64,000 bases of DNA from contig NZ_QEKH01000027.1 of the NCBI RefSeq assembly GCF_003096415.1, positions 1 through 64,000 of the forward strand. Reading direction: 5' to 3'. The position numbers and the translations under genes were made by a program. Under the pieces are notes generated by a model that was not told the origin of the DNA, searched no databases, and saw only the letters and a list, made by a program, of their open reading frames with translations. This DNA is from Victivallis vadensis. GTDB taxonomy: Bacteria > Verrucomicrobiota > Lentisphaeria > Victivallales > Victivallaceae. Below, in pieces: positions 1 to 7,694 of this stretch. The number at the start of each line of letters is the position of its first letter. Within the stretch, counting starts at the first letter, position 1.

Positions 1-1
1 G

Positions 2-94
2 GAGGACTACTGGCAAAAACGTATGCAAATTATCGGCAACGTCGTTATCGGCGTTGGAAACTACAAGTGTGTTTCACAAAATTTGGGACAATAA
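2..94 (+). CDS. 3' end of an unidentified gene (partial)
   Basis: An open frame enters from the left edge and ends at TAA 92-94, giving about 30 residues (EDYWQKRMQIIG... ending NLGQ). I do not recognise the protein. It lies on the same strand as the LacI gene downstream but is separated from it by 114 bases holding a good promoter, so it is probably a different transcription unit. It could be chance reading; the evidence is only that the frame is open and its composition is protein-like. Confidence 0.3.
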   Translation, partial: EDYWQKRMQIIGNVVIGVGNYKCVSQNLGQ

Positions 95-120
95 CAAACT
101 TTTGTAAAAAAGCTGTTCCG

Positions 121-134
121 TTTTTCCGGAAAAA
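121..134. promoter_or_regulatory. 14-bp palindrome next to the LacI-gene promoter (possible operator)
   Basis: TTTTTCCGGAAAAA is a perfect palindrome with a central CG step, ending three bases before the -35 box. LacI-family operators are typically CG-centred palindromes, so this is a candidate autoregulatory site for the adjacent LacI protein. It could equally be part of a terminator for the gene that ends at 94. Confidence 0.35.
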
Positions 135-137
135 ATG

Positions 138-166
138 TTGACATCCCTGTAATTTTCGGTCATAAT
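138..166 (+). promoter_or_regulatory. sigma70-type promoter of the LacI/GH51/pseudopilin/GH130 operon
   Basis: TTGACA (138-143), 17-base spacer, CATAAT (161-166). The expected transcription start is near 173, giving a leader of about 36 bases to the GTG start at 209. Downstream genes follow with gaps of 58, 21 and 11 bases, so this promoter may serve all four. Confidence 0.7.
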
Positions 167-208
167 AAAAGTGTGAACCTGATTCCATAAGACACGGAGA
201 GAAGAATT

Positions 209-1231
209 GTGATTCTGGAACATACCACCATCAAGGAAGTGGCCGACCGGGCCCGCGTCAGCACCGCGACGGTCTCGCGCATCCTGAGCGGAAAACACTG
301 CCACCGCTCCACGACGGTCGAAACCGTCCGGCGGGCCATCGAGGAGCTGCGGTCCGCCGGGCCGGTGCTGACCGGTTTTGAAAGCGCGGCGCCGGAGAGT
401 GTCGGAATCGTGATGTTCGCCTACCGCGATTTCCTGAATTCCAGCTACAACGCGACGCTGGCCACCGCGATTATGGAGACGCTGACCGCCGAAGATTTTT
501 CCGCACAGTTTATCGCGTTGAGTTCGAAGCGGTTGAGCATCGATTACATCGAAAGCCTGGTCCGGGAGCACCGGCTGAAGGGGCTGCTGATCCCGGAATT
601 CGATATGCTCTATACGGTTTCGGAACAGCTCGCGAAACTGCCGATCCCGGTGGTCTGCATCGGCAATCTGGCCGAAACCGGATTGCGTTACAGCGTCTGC
701 GCCGACAACGTTTCGGCAGGACGCGACGCGGCCAACTATCTGTGGAGCCGGGGCCATCGCCGCTTCGGCATCGTGACCATGAGCCGCAGCGACATCTGCC
801 AGGCGCAGCGTACCGCCGGTTTCCTCGAAACACTTCGGGAACTGGGGGGAGCGCCGGAGCAGGTGATGATTCGCGAATACCGTTCGCTGAATGATTCGGT
901 TTCCGGCGTGATCTCCGCGCTTGCGAATATGCAGGAACGGCCGACCGCGCTTTTTTCCACCAACAGCCTGATGTCGCAGAAGCTGATCGCGGGGGCGGCG
1001 GCGGTCGGGATCCGGGTGCCGGAGGAGCTGTCGCTGCTGTCGTTCGAGGAGAACAACGAGTTGCTGTATATGCCGGTGCCGGTCAGCGCGATCCGGCAGC
1101 CGACCCGCGAACTCGGCGAGACGGCGGTCCGGATGCTGATCAACCTGATCCGCGGCCTTGCCGTCCCCGAGCACGAGGTGCTCAACTGCTCACTGGTCGC
1201 CCGCTCCAGCGTCGCCAAACGGAATGAATGA
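209..1231 (+). CDS. LacI-family transcriptional regulator
   Basis: A sugar-responsive DNA-binding repressor of 340 residues, the usual LacI-family length. The N-terminus has the family helix-turn-helix (TIKEVADRARVSTATVSRIL, about residues 7-26), followed by a periplasmic-binding-protein-like effector domain. The GTG start is supported by GGAGAG about 7 bases upstream and by the helix-turn-helix starting at once. It is the first gene of a run with a GH51-like arabinofuranosidase, a pseudopilin and a GH130 protein, so it probably controls that cassette and itself. The effector is not evident; an arabinose- or mannose-containing saccharide is only a guess from the neighbours. Confidence 0.9.
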   Translation: MILEHTTIKEVADRARVSTATVSRILSGKHCHRSTTVETVRRAIEELRSAGPVLTGFESAAPESVGIVMFAYRDFLNSSYNATLATAIMETLTAEDFSAQFIALSSKRLSIDYIESLVREHRLKGLLIPEFDMLYTVSEQLAKLPIPVVCIGNLAETGLRYSVCADNVSAGRDAANYLWSRGHRRFGIVTMSRSDICQAQRTAGFLETLRELGGAPEQVMIREYRSLNDSVSGVISALANMQERPTALFSTNSLMSQKLIAGAAAVGIRVPEELSLLSFEENNELLYMPVPVSAIRQPTRELGETAVRMLINLIRGLAVPEHEVLNCSLVARSSVAKRNE

Positions 1232-1289
1232 ATCCAAGATCAGCCGCCGGGCGGGTGGTTGCAACATCTTCAAAGTAAGGAAAATATTT

Positions 1290-3341
1290 ATGCTTGTGCG
1301 TATCAGTCTTATTCTCGGAGCCGTGCTGCTGTTCACGCGGCTTGCAGCGGCGACCCTGCAAATCGATCTCTCCCGTGAAACCGGCCGCTTCAATCCGCTG
1401 ATTCTCGGCCAGAATCTGGAGGCGGCGGACACCCGCGGCATCTTCGGCCCCCCGGTCGGCGCCGCCAAGTGGCCGCTTCAGGGCGTCAAGTACGGTCAGG
1501 GGCTCTGGAATCCGACTGCACAGCAGCCGGCCGACGGTTCGTTCGGACTGGCCGAATCGCTGAATTCCGGCATGTTGCGCTATCCAGGCGGATGTCTCGT
1601 GCATAATTTCAACTGGAAGGATGCGGTCGGGCCGCTTTCGGAGCGGCCGCAGTGGAAATTCGGCGTCGATCAGTTCCTCGAACTGTGCCGCCGGCTGAAT
1701 CAGGAGCCGGTGATCACGCTGACCGACTACGCGCTGCCCGCCGCGGAACTGCCCGCCCATTTCGCGGAGTTCGTCGAATACCTGAACGCTCCCGCCACCC
1801 CGGAACACCCCTGGGCGCAGAAGCGCGCGCTCTGGGGACACCCGGAGCCTTACGGCGTCAGATACTTTGAACTCGGCAACGAGTCCGGTCACGGCAACCA
1901 CAACGGTGTTCCGCGCCGGAAATTCACGCCGGAGGAGTACGCCGACTACGCGGTGAAATCCGCCGCCGCGATCCGCCGGGCCGATCCCTCCGTAAAACTC
2001 GGCATCGTGATGGCTCCCGGCAGCGGCATCAACTGGGATTGCGAGTGGAACCGGAAGGTGCTGGCCGGAGCCGGTGCGGTTGCCGACTACGTGGTGCTCC
2101 ACTTCTACGGGCCGGCCATCCTGAATTCCGGGCCGGAGGAGGCGCTGCGCGCCGTGCTGGCCTATCCCGACCAGCTTGCCGCCCGGATCGGCTGTTACCG
2201 CAGGAATATCCGGGAACTGGCCGGGCGCGACCTGCCGACCGCCGTCACTGAATACAATGTGGGTTCCAGTAAAAGCAAACCTTTCCCCCACCGGTTCAGC
2301 TTTATGGCGGGGCTGATGTGCGCCGACGAGATCCGCCTGTGGCAGCAGGAGAATATGCTTTTCGCCAACTACTGGCATCTGCTGAACGGCGCATGGGGGC
2401 TGTTCAGGACTCCCGACGAATCCGGGGAGGTGACCCGCCGTTATGCGACTTTGCCATTCTTCGAGGAGTGGGGCAAGTTCGGCGGCAGGCAACTGGTGGA
2501 GGCGGTCGTCGCGGACAACCCGCGCCTCGCCGCCGCTCCGCTGGGCGGACTCTGGGAGTCCCGGGGCGACCGGCCGCAGCCGGAGCGCCGGTTTGCATCT
2601 CGTGATACCTTCCGTTTCGACTTCGGCAAATACCTCCCGAAGTACCGGATCAAGCCGGCGGCGGCGGGAAAGAACGCGCTGACTTTCCGGCTGGATGAGG
2701 TGAACCGGGAAAGCTACCTGCCGTTCGCGGTACTGCCGCGCCCGCAGGAGTCGCCGTTCGGCACCGGTTACAAGACGAAGCTCCGGTTTGAAGCCCGGTT
2801 CACCCCCGAAGGCAAAGGGCGCGGCACGGTCGCGCTCGGTCTCGCCGACACCCGCGGCTGGAATGTGACCAATTCGGCGAGCGCCTCCGACCCGATCGCC
2901 GCGGACGGGAAATTCCATGAGTATTGGTTCGAACTGCCCGCGCTGCCGGCCTGTCCCTCCACGGAACTGCTGCTGCGGGTGGAGCGTCCCTCCGGTCTCT
3001 CCGGCAAACTTGAGATCCGCAATCTTGTCGCGGAGGAGTTCCACTCCCCGACCGAACCGGCCTATCCCGCATTGGCCGCGCTGGCCGGAAAATCCGCAGA
3101 CGGGCGCACGCTGCATCTGATCGTATTCAACAAAGACCCGGAGAGGCCGATGACCGTGCCGGTTGCCGTGACCGGCGGACGGCTGAAATCCGGCACGGGC
3201 TTCGAGCTGTATCAGGAGAAGCCGGAGAGCATTGATTATTTCACTCCGGCCCGGCGCGCCGTCCCGGTCCGCCCCGACGGTTTCGACTGGACGTTTCCAC
3301 CCCACTCAATGACCCGGTTTGAACTTGAATTGCTTCCGTAA
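1290..3341 (+). CDS. secreted GH51-like alpha-L-arabinofuranosidase
   Basis: Predicted to remove alpha-L-arabinofuranosyl side chains outside the cytoplasm. Starting at ATG 1290 gives 683 residues with a signal peptide (MLVRISLILGAVLLFTRLAAA); an in-frame extension to 1158 would overlap the LacI gene and hide this signal. The (beta/alpha)8 part carries ELGNES with the likely acid/base Glu198 and TEYN with the likely nucleophile Glu321, the clan GH-A pattern. An inserted beta-sandwich-like stretch (about 470-630) and a C-terminal beta domain ending in FPPHSMTRFELELLP follow, as in GH51. It sits between a LacI regulator and a pseudopilin on the same strand. Substrate is inferred, and another clan GH-A family with the same motifs is possible. 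Confidence 0.75.
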   Translation: MLVRISLILGAVLLFTRLAAATLQIDLSRETGRFNPLILGQNLEAADTRGIFGPPVGAAKWPLQGVKYGQGLWNPTAQQPADGSFGLAESLNSGMLRYPGGCLVHNFNWKDAVGPLSERPQWKFGVDQFLELCRRLNQEPVITLTDYALPAAELPAHFAEFVEYLNAPATPEHPWAQKRALWGHPEPYGVRYFELGNESGHGNHNGVPRRKFTPEEYADYAVKSAAAIRRADPSVKLGIVMAPGSGINWDCEWNRKVLAGAGAVADYVVLHFYGPAILNSGPEEALRAVLAYPDQLAARIGCYRRNIRELAGRDLPTAVTEYNVGSSKSKPFPHRFSFMAGLMCADEIRLWQQENMLFANYWHLLNGAWGLFRTPDESGEVTRRYATLPFFEEWGKFGGRQLVEAVVADNPRLAAAPLGGLWESRGDRPQPERRFASRDTFRFDFGKYLPKYRIKPAAAGKNALTFRLDEVNRESYLPFAVLPRPQESPFGTGYKTKLRFEARFTPEGKGRGTVALGLADTRGWNVTNSASASDPIAADGKFHEYWFELPALPACPSTELLLRVERPSGLSGKLEIRNLVAEEFHSPTEPAYPALAALAGKSADGRTLHLIVFNKDPERPMTVPVAVTGGRLKSGTGFELYQEKPESIDYFTPARRAVPVRPDGFDWTFPPHSMTRFELELLP

Positions 3342-3362
3342 TCATAGATAAAGGAGAGAACC

Positions 3363-4067
3363 ATGAAACGCTTTTTTACCTTGATTGAGCTGCTCGTCGT
3401 GATAGCGATTATAGCGATTCTCGCGGCGATGCTGCTTCCGGCGCTGAACAAAGCGCGCGATAAGGCGCGCGACATCAAATGCACCAACAATCTCAAGCAG
3501 ATCGGTACTTATATGCAATTGTACCTCGACCAGTACAACAGCATTTCTCCGCAGGCCTACGGAAATCTTGACGGCGGCAAGGACAAGGGTAAATGGCAGG
3601 ATATGCTGATGCCCTACTACCAGCCCAATGTTGCCCTTGCCGATCAGTGCCATCTGGAAAAGCTGACCAGCAACATCCGCAAGCCGATCGGCATCTTCGG
3701 CTGTCCGAGTTCGGAGTCGCCGTACGATCTCTCCGCCAAGACCTGCCACTATGCGATCAATTCGCGTTTCGCGACGATCTGGGGCTGGCCGACCAAGACC
3801 AGCAAGATCAAGTCGCCCAGCCGCCGGGCGACGGTTTTCGACACCGACCAGCGCGGCAGCTGGCCGTACCCGCGCGCCGACGCCCGGGAGGATAACGCCG
3901 ATCCCAAATACGGCAATATGGTTTCCGCCGGCGGCGCCTGGCGGCACCTCGGCAATCAGGGAGCGAACATCCTGTTCGCCGACGGCCACGTCGTTGCGAT
4001 GCGCCGGCTGGAAATTCCGCTCAACAAAAACGCCGCCGACAAAGCGGGCTACTTCTGGAAAGATTGA
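3363..4067 (+). CDS. pseudopilin-like protein with H-Xn-DG motif (cassette 1)
   Basis: A 234-residue protein starting [20 protein letters not shown], a class III (type IV pilin) signal with a very short leader, the conserved Glu of the mature N-terminus and a hydrophobic helix, then the [24 protein letters not shown] stretch (written here only to locate residues 22-45). Near the C-terminus His-X11-Asp-Gly leads into FADGHV, a variant of the processing-associated H-X9-DG motif. The ATG follows AAGGAGAG at good spacing and lies 21 bases after the arabinofuranosidase gene. Such proteins need a prepilin peptidase and a pilus or type II secretion machine; none is in the window. The role is unknown, and the pairing with a glycosidase suggests a link to polysaccharide use. 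Confidence 0.85.
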   Translation: MKRFFTLIELLVVIAIIAILAAMLLPALNKARDKARDIKCTNNLKQIGTYMQLYLDQYNSISPQAYGNLDGGKDKGKWQDMLMPYYQPNVALADQCHLEKLTSNIRKPIGIFGCPSSESPYDLSAKTCHYAINSRFATIWGWPTKTSKIKSPSRRATVFDTDQRGSWPYPRADAREDNADPKYGNMVSAGGAWRHLGNQGANILFADGHVVAMRRLEIPLNKNAADKAGYFWKD

Positions 4068-4078
4068 GGATTCCGGTC

Positions 4079-5026
4079 ATGCTGTTTCAAAAATTTTCCG
4101 GCAACCCCGTGCTGACGGCGGCTGCGTTTCCCGATGATATCATGTATGTATTCAACCCCGGCGCGGTGAAGTTCAACGGCGAATATCTGCTGATGGCCGA
4201 CGCCGCGACCGCCGCCACGCCGATCGTGTTCTGGCTGGCGCGGAGCAAAGACGGGATTCATTTCACGCCCGATCCGGCTCCCGTACAGTGGCCCGGGTTT
4301 TCCGACGGTATTCCCGAAGCGTGCATCTACGACCCGCGCATCACTGAAATCGACGGCGAATACCTGATCCTCTACGCGAGCCAGCGCCCCGGCTTCGGCG
4401 TGCGCACCGGCATGGTCAGGACGCGTGACTTCATCCGCTTCGACCGCGTCGAACAGGCCGAAACCGGCCGGAACAACCGCAATTCCGTACTGTTCCCGGA
4501 AAAGATCCGGGGCCGTTACGTCCGCTTCGACCGTCCGATGGGCGACGACGAATGCGAACCTTCGGATATGTGCATCAGCTATTCCGACGACCTCTCCACC
4601 TGGAGCGATTCGCAGATTCTGATGGTTCCCCGCCCCGGCTGCTGGGACTCCCACAAGATCGGCGGCGGAGCCGTCCCGATCCGCACCCCCGAAGGCTGGC
4701 TCGCCGTCTATCACGGCGTCGACCGCACCTGCAACGGCTATATCTACCGGCTCGGCGTCATGCTCCTCGACCTCGAAAACCCCGCCCGGATCATCGCCCG
4801 GGGCGGCCTGCCGGTGTTGTGGCCGGAGTCGCCTTATGAAATGCTCGGACGGGTTGCCAACGTGACCTTCACCTGCAACGCGATCCCAGAGCCGGACGGC
4901 ACCGTCAAAATCTATTACGGAGCCGCCGACACCTGCGTCGGGCTCGCCACCGCCCGTCTCGACGATCTGGTTGCCGCCTGCAAAACCGGCAATCCGACCG
5001 CCGAACGGTTTTTCAAATCCCGGTGA
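4079..5026 (+). CDS. GH130-family phosphorylase or glycosidase
   Basis: A 315-residue five-bladed beta-propeller protein of the GH130 type, a family that phosphorolyses or hydrolyses beta-mannosides. Family-like features are GNPVL near the start, FNPGAVKF, IYDPRITEIDGEYLILY with the Asp typical of the catalytic site, HKIGGGAVPI and YHGVD, and YYGAADTCVGLA near the end. There is no signal peptide, so it is probably cytoplasmic and acts on imported oligosaccharide. ATG 4079 is preceded by GAGG with 9-base spacing; an in-frame TTG at 4064 lies inside the preceding gene. It ends the LacI, GH51, pseudopilin operon. Whether it prefers phosphate or water cannot be read from the sequence. Confidence 0.8.
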   Translation: MLFQKFSGNPVLTAAAFPDDIMYVFNPGAVKFNGEYLLMADAATAATPIVFWLARSKDGIHFTPDPAPVQWPGFSDGIPEACIYDPRITEIDGEYLILYASQRPGFGVRTGMVRTRDFIRFDRVEQAETGRNNRNSVLFPEKIRGRYVRFDRPMGDDECEPSDMCISYSDDLSTWSDSQILMVPRPGCWDSHKIGGGAVPIRTPEGWLAVYHGVDRTCNGYIYRLGVMLLDLENPARIIARGGLPVLWPESPYEMLGRVANVTFTCNAIPEPDGTVKIYYGAADTCVGLATARLDDLVAACKTGNPTAERFFKSR

Positions 5027-5051
5027 CTTCCGGGCGGCGGAAACGGATCAT

Positions 5052-6458
5052 TCATTGTATTGAATGAACTCCGCCGACAGCGGCGGCCAGCTGGGCGCGG
5101 GCTTTGGAGAGGTTCACCAGTGACTGTACATACTCCTCCTCGGCGGCCACGAAATTATTCTGCGCTTCATTGAGCCGGGTGATCTCGGCTTCACCCGCCA
5201 GATAGGATTTGGCGACCAGGTCGCGTTGTTCGCGCATGATGTCGCGGTTTTCGCGGTTCAGTGCGGCGAGTTCGCGGTTGTGCTGTACGTTCGCGTGGGC
5301 GTTGCGTACGTCGGCGACGATGCGTAACCACGCCTCCGCGCCTTTGTACTGCATGATCGCCAGCTGTGCCCGGCTCTCGCGCAGCCGGTTGTAGCGGATC
5401 AGACCGTTGAAAATCGTCAACTCCGCCATTGCGCCGTAGTTGAAGGAGTTGCCCTCCACATAGAAATTCGCGAATCCGTTCGGATTGTTGCCGCTGTTGC
5501 GGGTCGAATTGGAACTGTAGCTGTAGTTCGCGAACGCCGAAATCCGCGGCGAAAAGGCACTGTAGCGGCTGTAGAGCTGGTATTCGCTGACGCGGAGCTG
5601 TTCGCGGAAGTTCTTCAGATCGGGACGGTTCGCGAGGGCGGCGTCCAGTGCCGCGCCGACCGGCAGCGGCGCGGCTTCGTCCGGCTTTTCCTGCGTGAAC
5701 TTCAGTCCCTCCGGCAGCGTGCCGTCCGGGTAGCCGAGCAGCACCGCCAGTACATAGCGGCCGACCTCATGCTGATAGGAGGCGGTGACCTGCCGGGCGG
5801 CGGCGCGGTTGCGCCTGCCGGCGAAATTCAGCACATCGCTGCGGTTCGCGGTTCCGGCCTTTTCCCGTAAGCGGGTGTCCTCCAGCATTTTACTCTGAAA
5901 TTCAAAGTCGGAATCGGCGATCTTCCGCTGCGCTGCGGCGAGCAGAATGTCGTCGAACGCATTGGAAACCGCCTGCGTCAACAGCCGCCGGGCGTTTTCC
6001 TGCAATGCTTCCTCGCCGGCGAGGCTGTGGCGCGCCGCCTCCACCTGGAACTCCCGCGCCAGTCCGTCGAAGATCAGGAAGCTCGCCTGCACCATCGTAT
6101 AGGAGTAGAACGCATTGCCCGACTCCAGTTCCGGCGCGCCGGAGCTGTCGTAGAGCTGGTCGCCGACCGCGGTGGCCGCCGAAATCACCGGCGAATAGCC
6201 GCCGAGCGCCTGGTAGAGCCGCATCCGGGCGGCGGTGATCGACTGTCCCGCCTCCAGATAGGTCGGATTGTTCTTCAGGGCGATCCGGACCGCCTCCTCC
6301 CGGCTCAGTTCATCGATGCTGTGGAACATTTCATCGGCCGGTTCCTTCTCCCGCAGCGTGAAGCTGGTCTGGTCCACCAGTGTGGAAACCGGCTTCGGCA
6401 GACAGCCCCCCAGCAGCACGGCTCCCGCCGCGGCATAAAGCAGACAGCAAGTTTTCAT
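5052..6458 (-). CDS. TolC-family outer-membrane efflux lipoprotein
   Basis: Outer-membrane channel of a tripartite efflux system. It has 468 residues with a lipoprotein signal (MKTCCLLYAAAGAVLLGGC, lipobox LGGC), then two OEP repeats rich in long alpha helices (SREEAVRIALKNNPTYLEAG and GAALDAALANRPDLKNFREQ open the repeats). ATG 6458 is chosen over 6464 because GAGGAG sits 8 bases upstream, exactly mirroring the adaptor gene on the other strand. It is divergent from the adaptor/RND pair, an unusual arrangement since the channel gene usually follows the pump. It probably works with that pump. Confidence 0.9.
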   Translation of the reverse strand: MKTCCLLYAAAGAVLLGGCLPKPVSTLVDQTSFTLREKEPADEMFHSIDELSREEAVRIALKNNPTYLEAGQSITAARMRLYQALGGYSPVISAATAVGDQLYDSSGAPELESGNAFYSYTMVQASFLIFDGLAREFQVEAARHSLAGEEALQENARRLLTQAVSNAFDDILLAAAQRKIADSDFEFQSKMLEDTRLREKAGTANRSDVLNFAGRRNRAAARQVTASYQHEVGRYVLAVLLGYPDGTLPEGLKFTQEKPDEAAPLPVGAALDAALANRPDLKNFREQLRVSEYQLYSRYSAFSPRISAFANYSYSSNSTRNSGNNPNGFANFYVEGNSFNYGAMAELTIFNGLIRYNRLRESRAQLAIMQYKGAEAWLRIVADVRNAHANVQHNRELAALNRENRDIMREQRDLVAKSYLAGEAEITRLNEAQNNFVAAEEEYVQSLVNLSKARAQLAAAVGGVHSIQ

Positions 6459-6497
6459 AATCATTTCTCCTCTCTTTTACGATACTCGATTTTGGAA

Positions 6498-6545
6498 TTT
6501 TATCAACTTTTGAATATTATATTTATCCAATCAAAGTTGATAAAA
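6498..6545. promoter_or_regulatory. 13-bp inverted repeat between divergent efflux genes (candidate operator)
   Basis: TTTTATCAACTTT (6498-6510) and AAAGTTGATAAAA (6533-6545) form a perfect inverted repeat with 22 bases between the arms, inside the AT-rich 129-base spacer between the TolC-type gene and the adaptor gene. The repeat is centred between the two start codons. It could bind a dimeric regulator controlling both directions, and no regulator gene is adjacent. A cruciform or attenuator role is less likely because of the long loop. Confidence 0.5.
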
Positions 6546-6587
6546 ATCATTTTAAAGCTATTTTTATAGATAAGAGGAGAAACGATT

Positions 6588-7694
6588 ATGAGAATTGAAA
6601 TTTTTACGGCTGCGGTTTTGCTGCTGGCCGCCGGCTGCGACCGTCCGGCGGAAACGCCGAAGAGCGAAACGCCGATGCCGGTCAGGGTGCTGCCGGTCAC
6701 TTCGGGGAACTACCGTCCTTCCTATGAGGCGGTGGCGCAGGTGAAGCCTTTCCGCACCGTCGACCTGGTGGCCCGGATCAGCGGTTTTCTGCAGGAACGA
6801 CCGTTCCGGGAGGGGAGCTTCGTGAAAAAGGGCGAGCTGCTTTACCTGATCGAACCCGCCCAATACCGGATTGCGCAGGAAAATGCGCAGGCGCAACTCG
6901 ATATGATGAAGGCGCGCCGCGACAACGCCGCATCGGAATTCGGCCGTATTCAGCAGCTCTACGGGGAAAAGATCGCGTCGCCGGACCGCTTCGACTCCGC
7001 GAAAGCCGCCAAACTCGAAGCCGAAGCCGCCGTACTGGCCGCCGAGGCGGAACTCAGACAGGCGAAGCTGAATTACTCCTACACCCGGATCACCGCCCCG
7101 TTCGACGGTTGGATCGGCCTGACCTCCAAAGATGTCGGCAATTACCTTCAGGCCCCCTCCGGCACGCTGGCGACACTGGCCCAGATCGACCCGGTCCGGG
7201 TGGAATTTTCAGTCAGTGACGCTTTCGCGCTGCCGAAGCTGACCGCCGAACTGCAGCAGGGCAAAGCGCCGGAGCTTATCGTGCGGGTGCTGCAAAGGGA
7301 CGGCACTCTCTATCCGGAGGCCGGCAAAATCTCCTTCTGGGAGAACCGGATGGATCCCGAAACCGCGTCGATCCGGCTGCAGGCCCGGTTCCCCAACGCC
7401 GCCCGGCTGCTGGTGCCCGGCGAATTCGTGCGGGTGCGGCTGGAGGAACCCGCAACGGAACCGGTCGCGCTGGTCGATCCGGCCGCGTTGCACTATAACC
7501 AGACGCAGACCTTCGTCTACGTGGTCGGTCCGGACAGCCGGCTCGCGGTCCGCCCGGTGGAACTCGGCGCACGGCTCGGCAACCTCTTTATCGCAAAGTC
7601 CGGCCTGAAACCGGGCGACCGGGCCGTCGCCGCCGGGAATCCGCTGCTGCGGCCCGGCGTTCCGGTCCGTGTACTCGGGGAGGCCACGCGATGA
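6588..7694 (+). CDS. RND efflux periplasmic adaptor (membrane-fusion) lipoprotein
   Basis: Periplasmic bridge between an RND pump and a TolC channel. It has 368 residues with a lipoprotein signal ending LLAAGC, then a biotinyl-lipoyl-like half motif (VDLVARISGFLQERPFREGS), a helical hairpin (about 85-155), the second lipoyl half (YSYTRITAPFDGWIG) and beta-barrel regions. Length is normal for the AcrA/MexA family. GAGGAG lies 8 bases before ATG. The last four bases overlap the pump gene (ATGA), indicating translational coupling. Substrates cannot be told from the sequence. Confidence 0.92.
   Translation: MRIEIFTAAVLLLAAGCDRPAETPKSETPMPVRVLPVTSGNYRPSYEAVAQVKPFRTVDLVARISGFLQERPFREGSFVKKGELLYLIEPAQYRIAQENAQAQLDMMKARRDNAASEFGRIQQLYGEKIASPDRFDSAKAAKLEAEAAVLAAEAELRQAKLNYSYTRITAPFDGWIGLTSKDVGNYLQAPSGTLATLAQIDPVRVEFSVSDAFALPKLTAELQQGKAPELIVRVLQRDGTLYPEAGKISFWENRMDPETASIRLQARFPNAARLLVPGEFVRVRLEEPATEPVALVDPAALHYNQTQTFVYVVGPDSRLAVRPVELGARLGNLFIAKSGLKPGDRAVAAGNPLLRPGVPVRVLGEATR

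Noticed and set aside
1182-3305. A 707-codon open frame on the minus strand opposite the GH51-like gene
   Set aside because: It is a codon-position shadow in GC-rich DNA; no protein family and no ribosome site, while the plus strand has a clear glycosidase with catalytic motifs.
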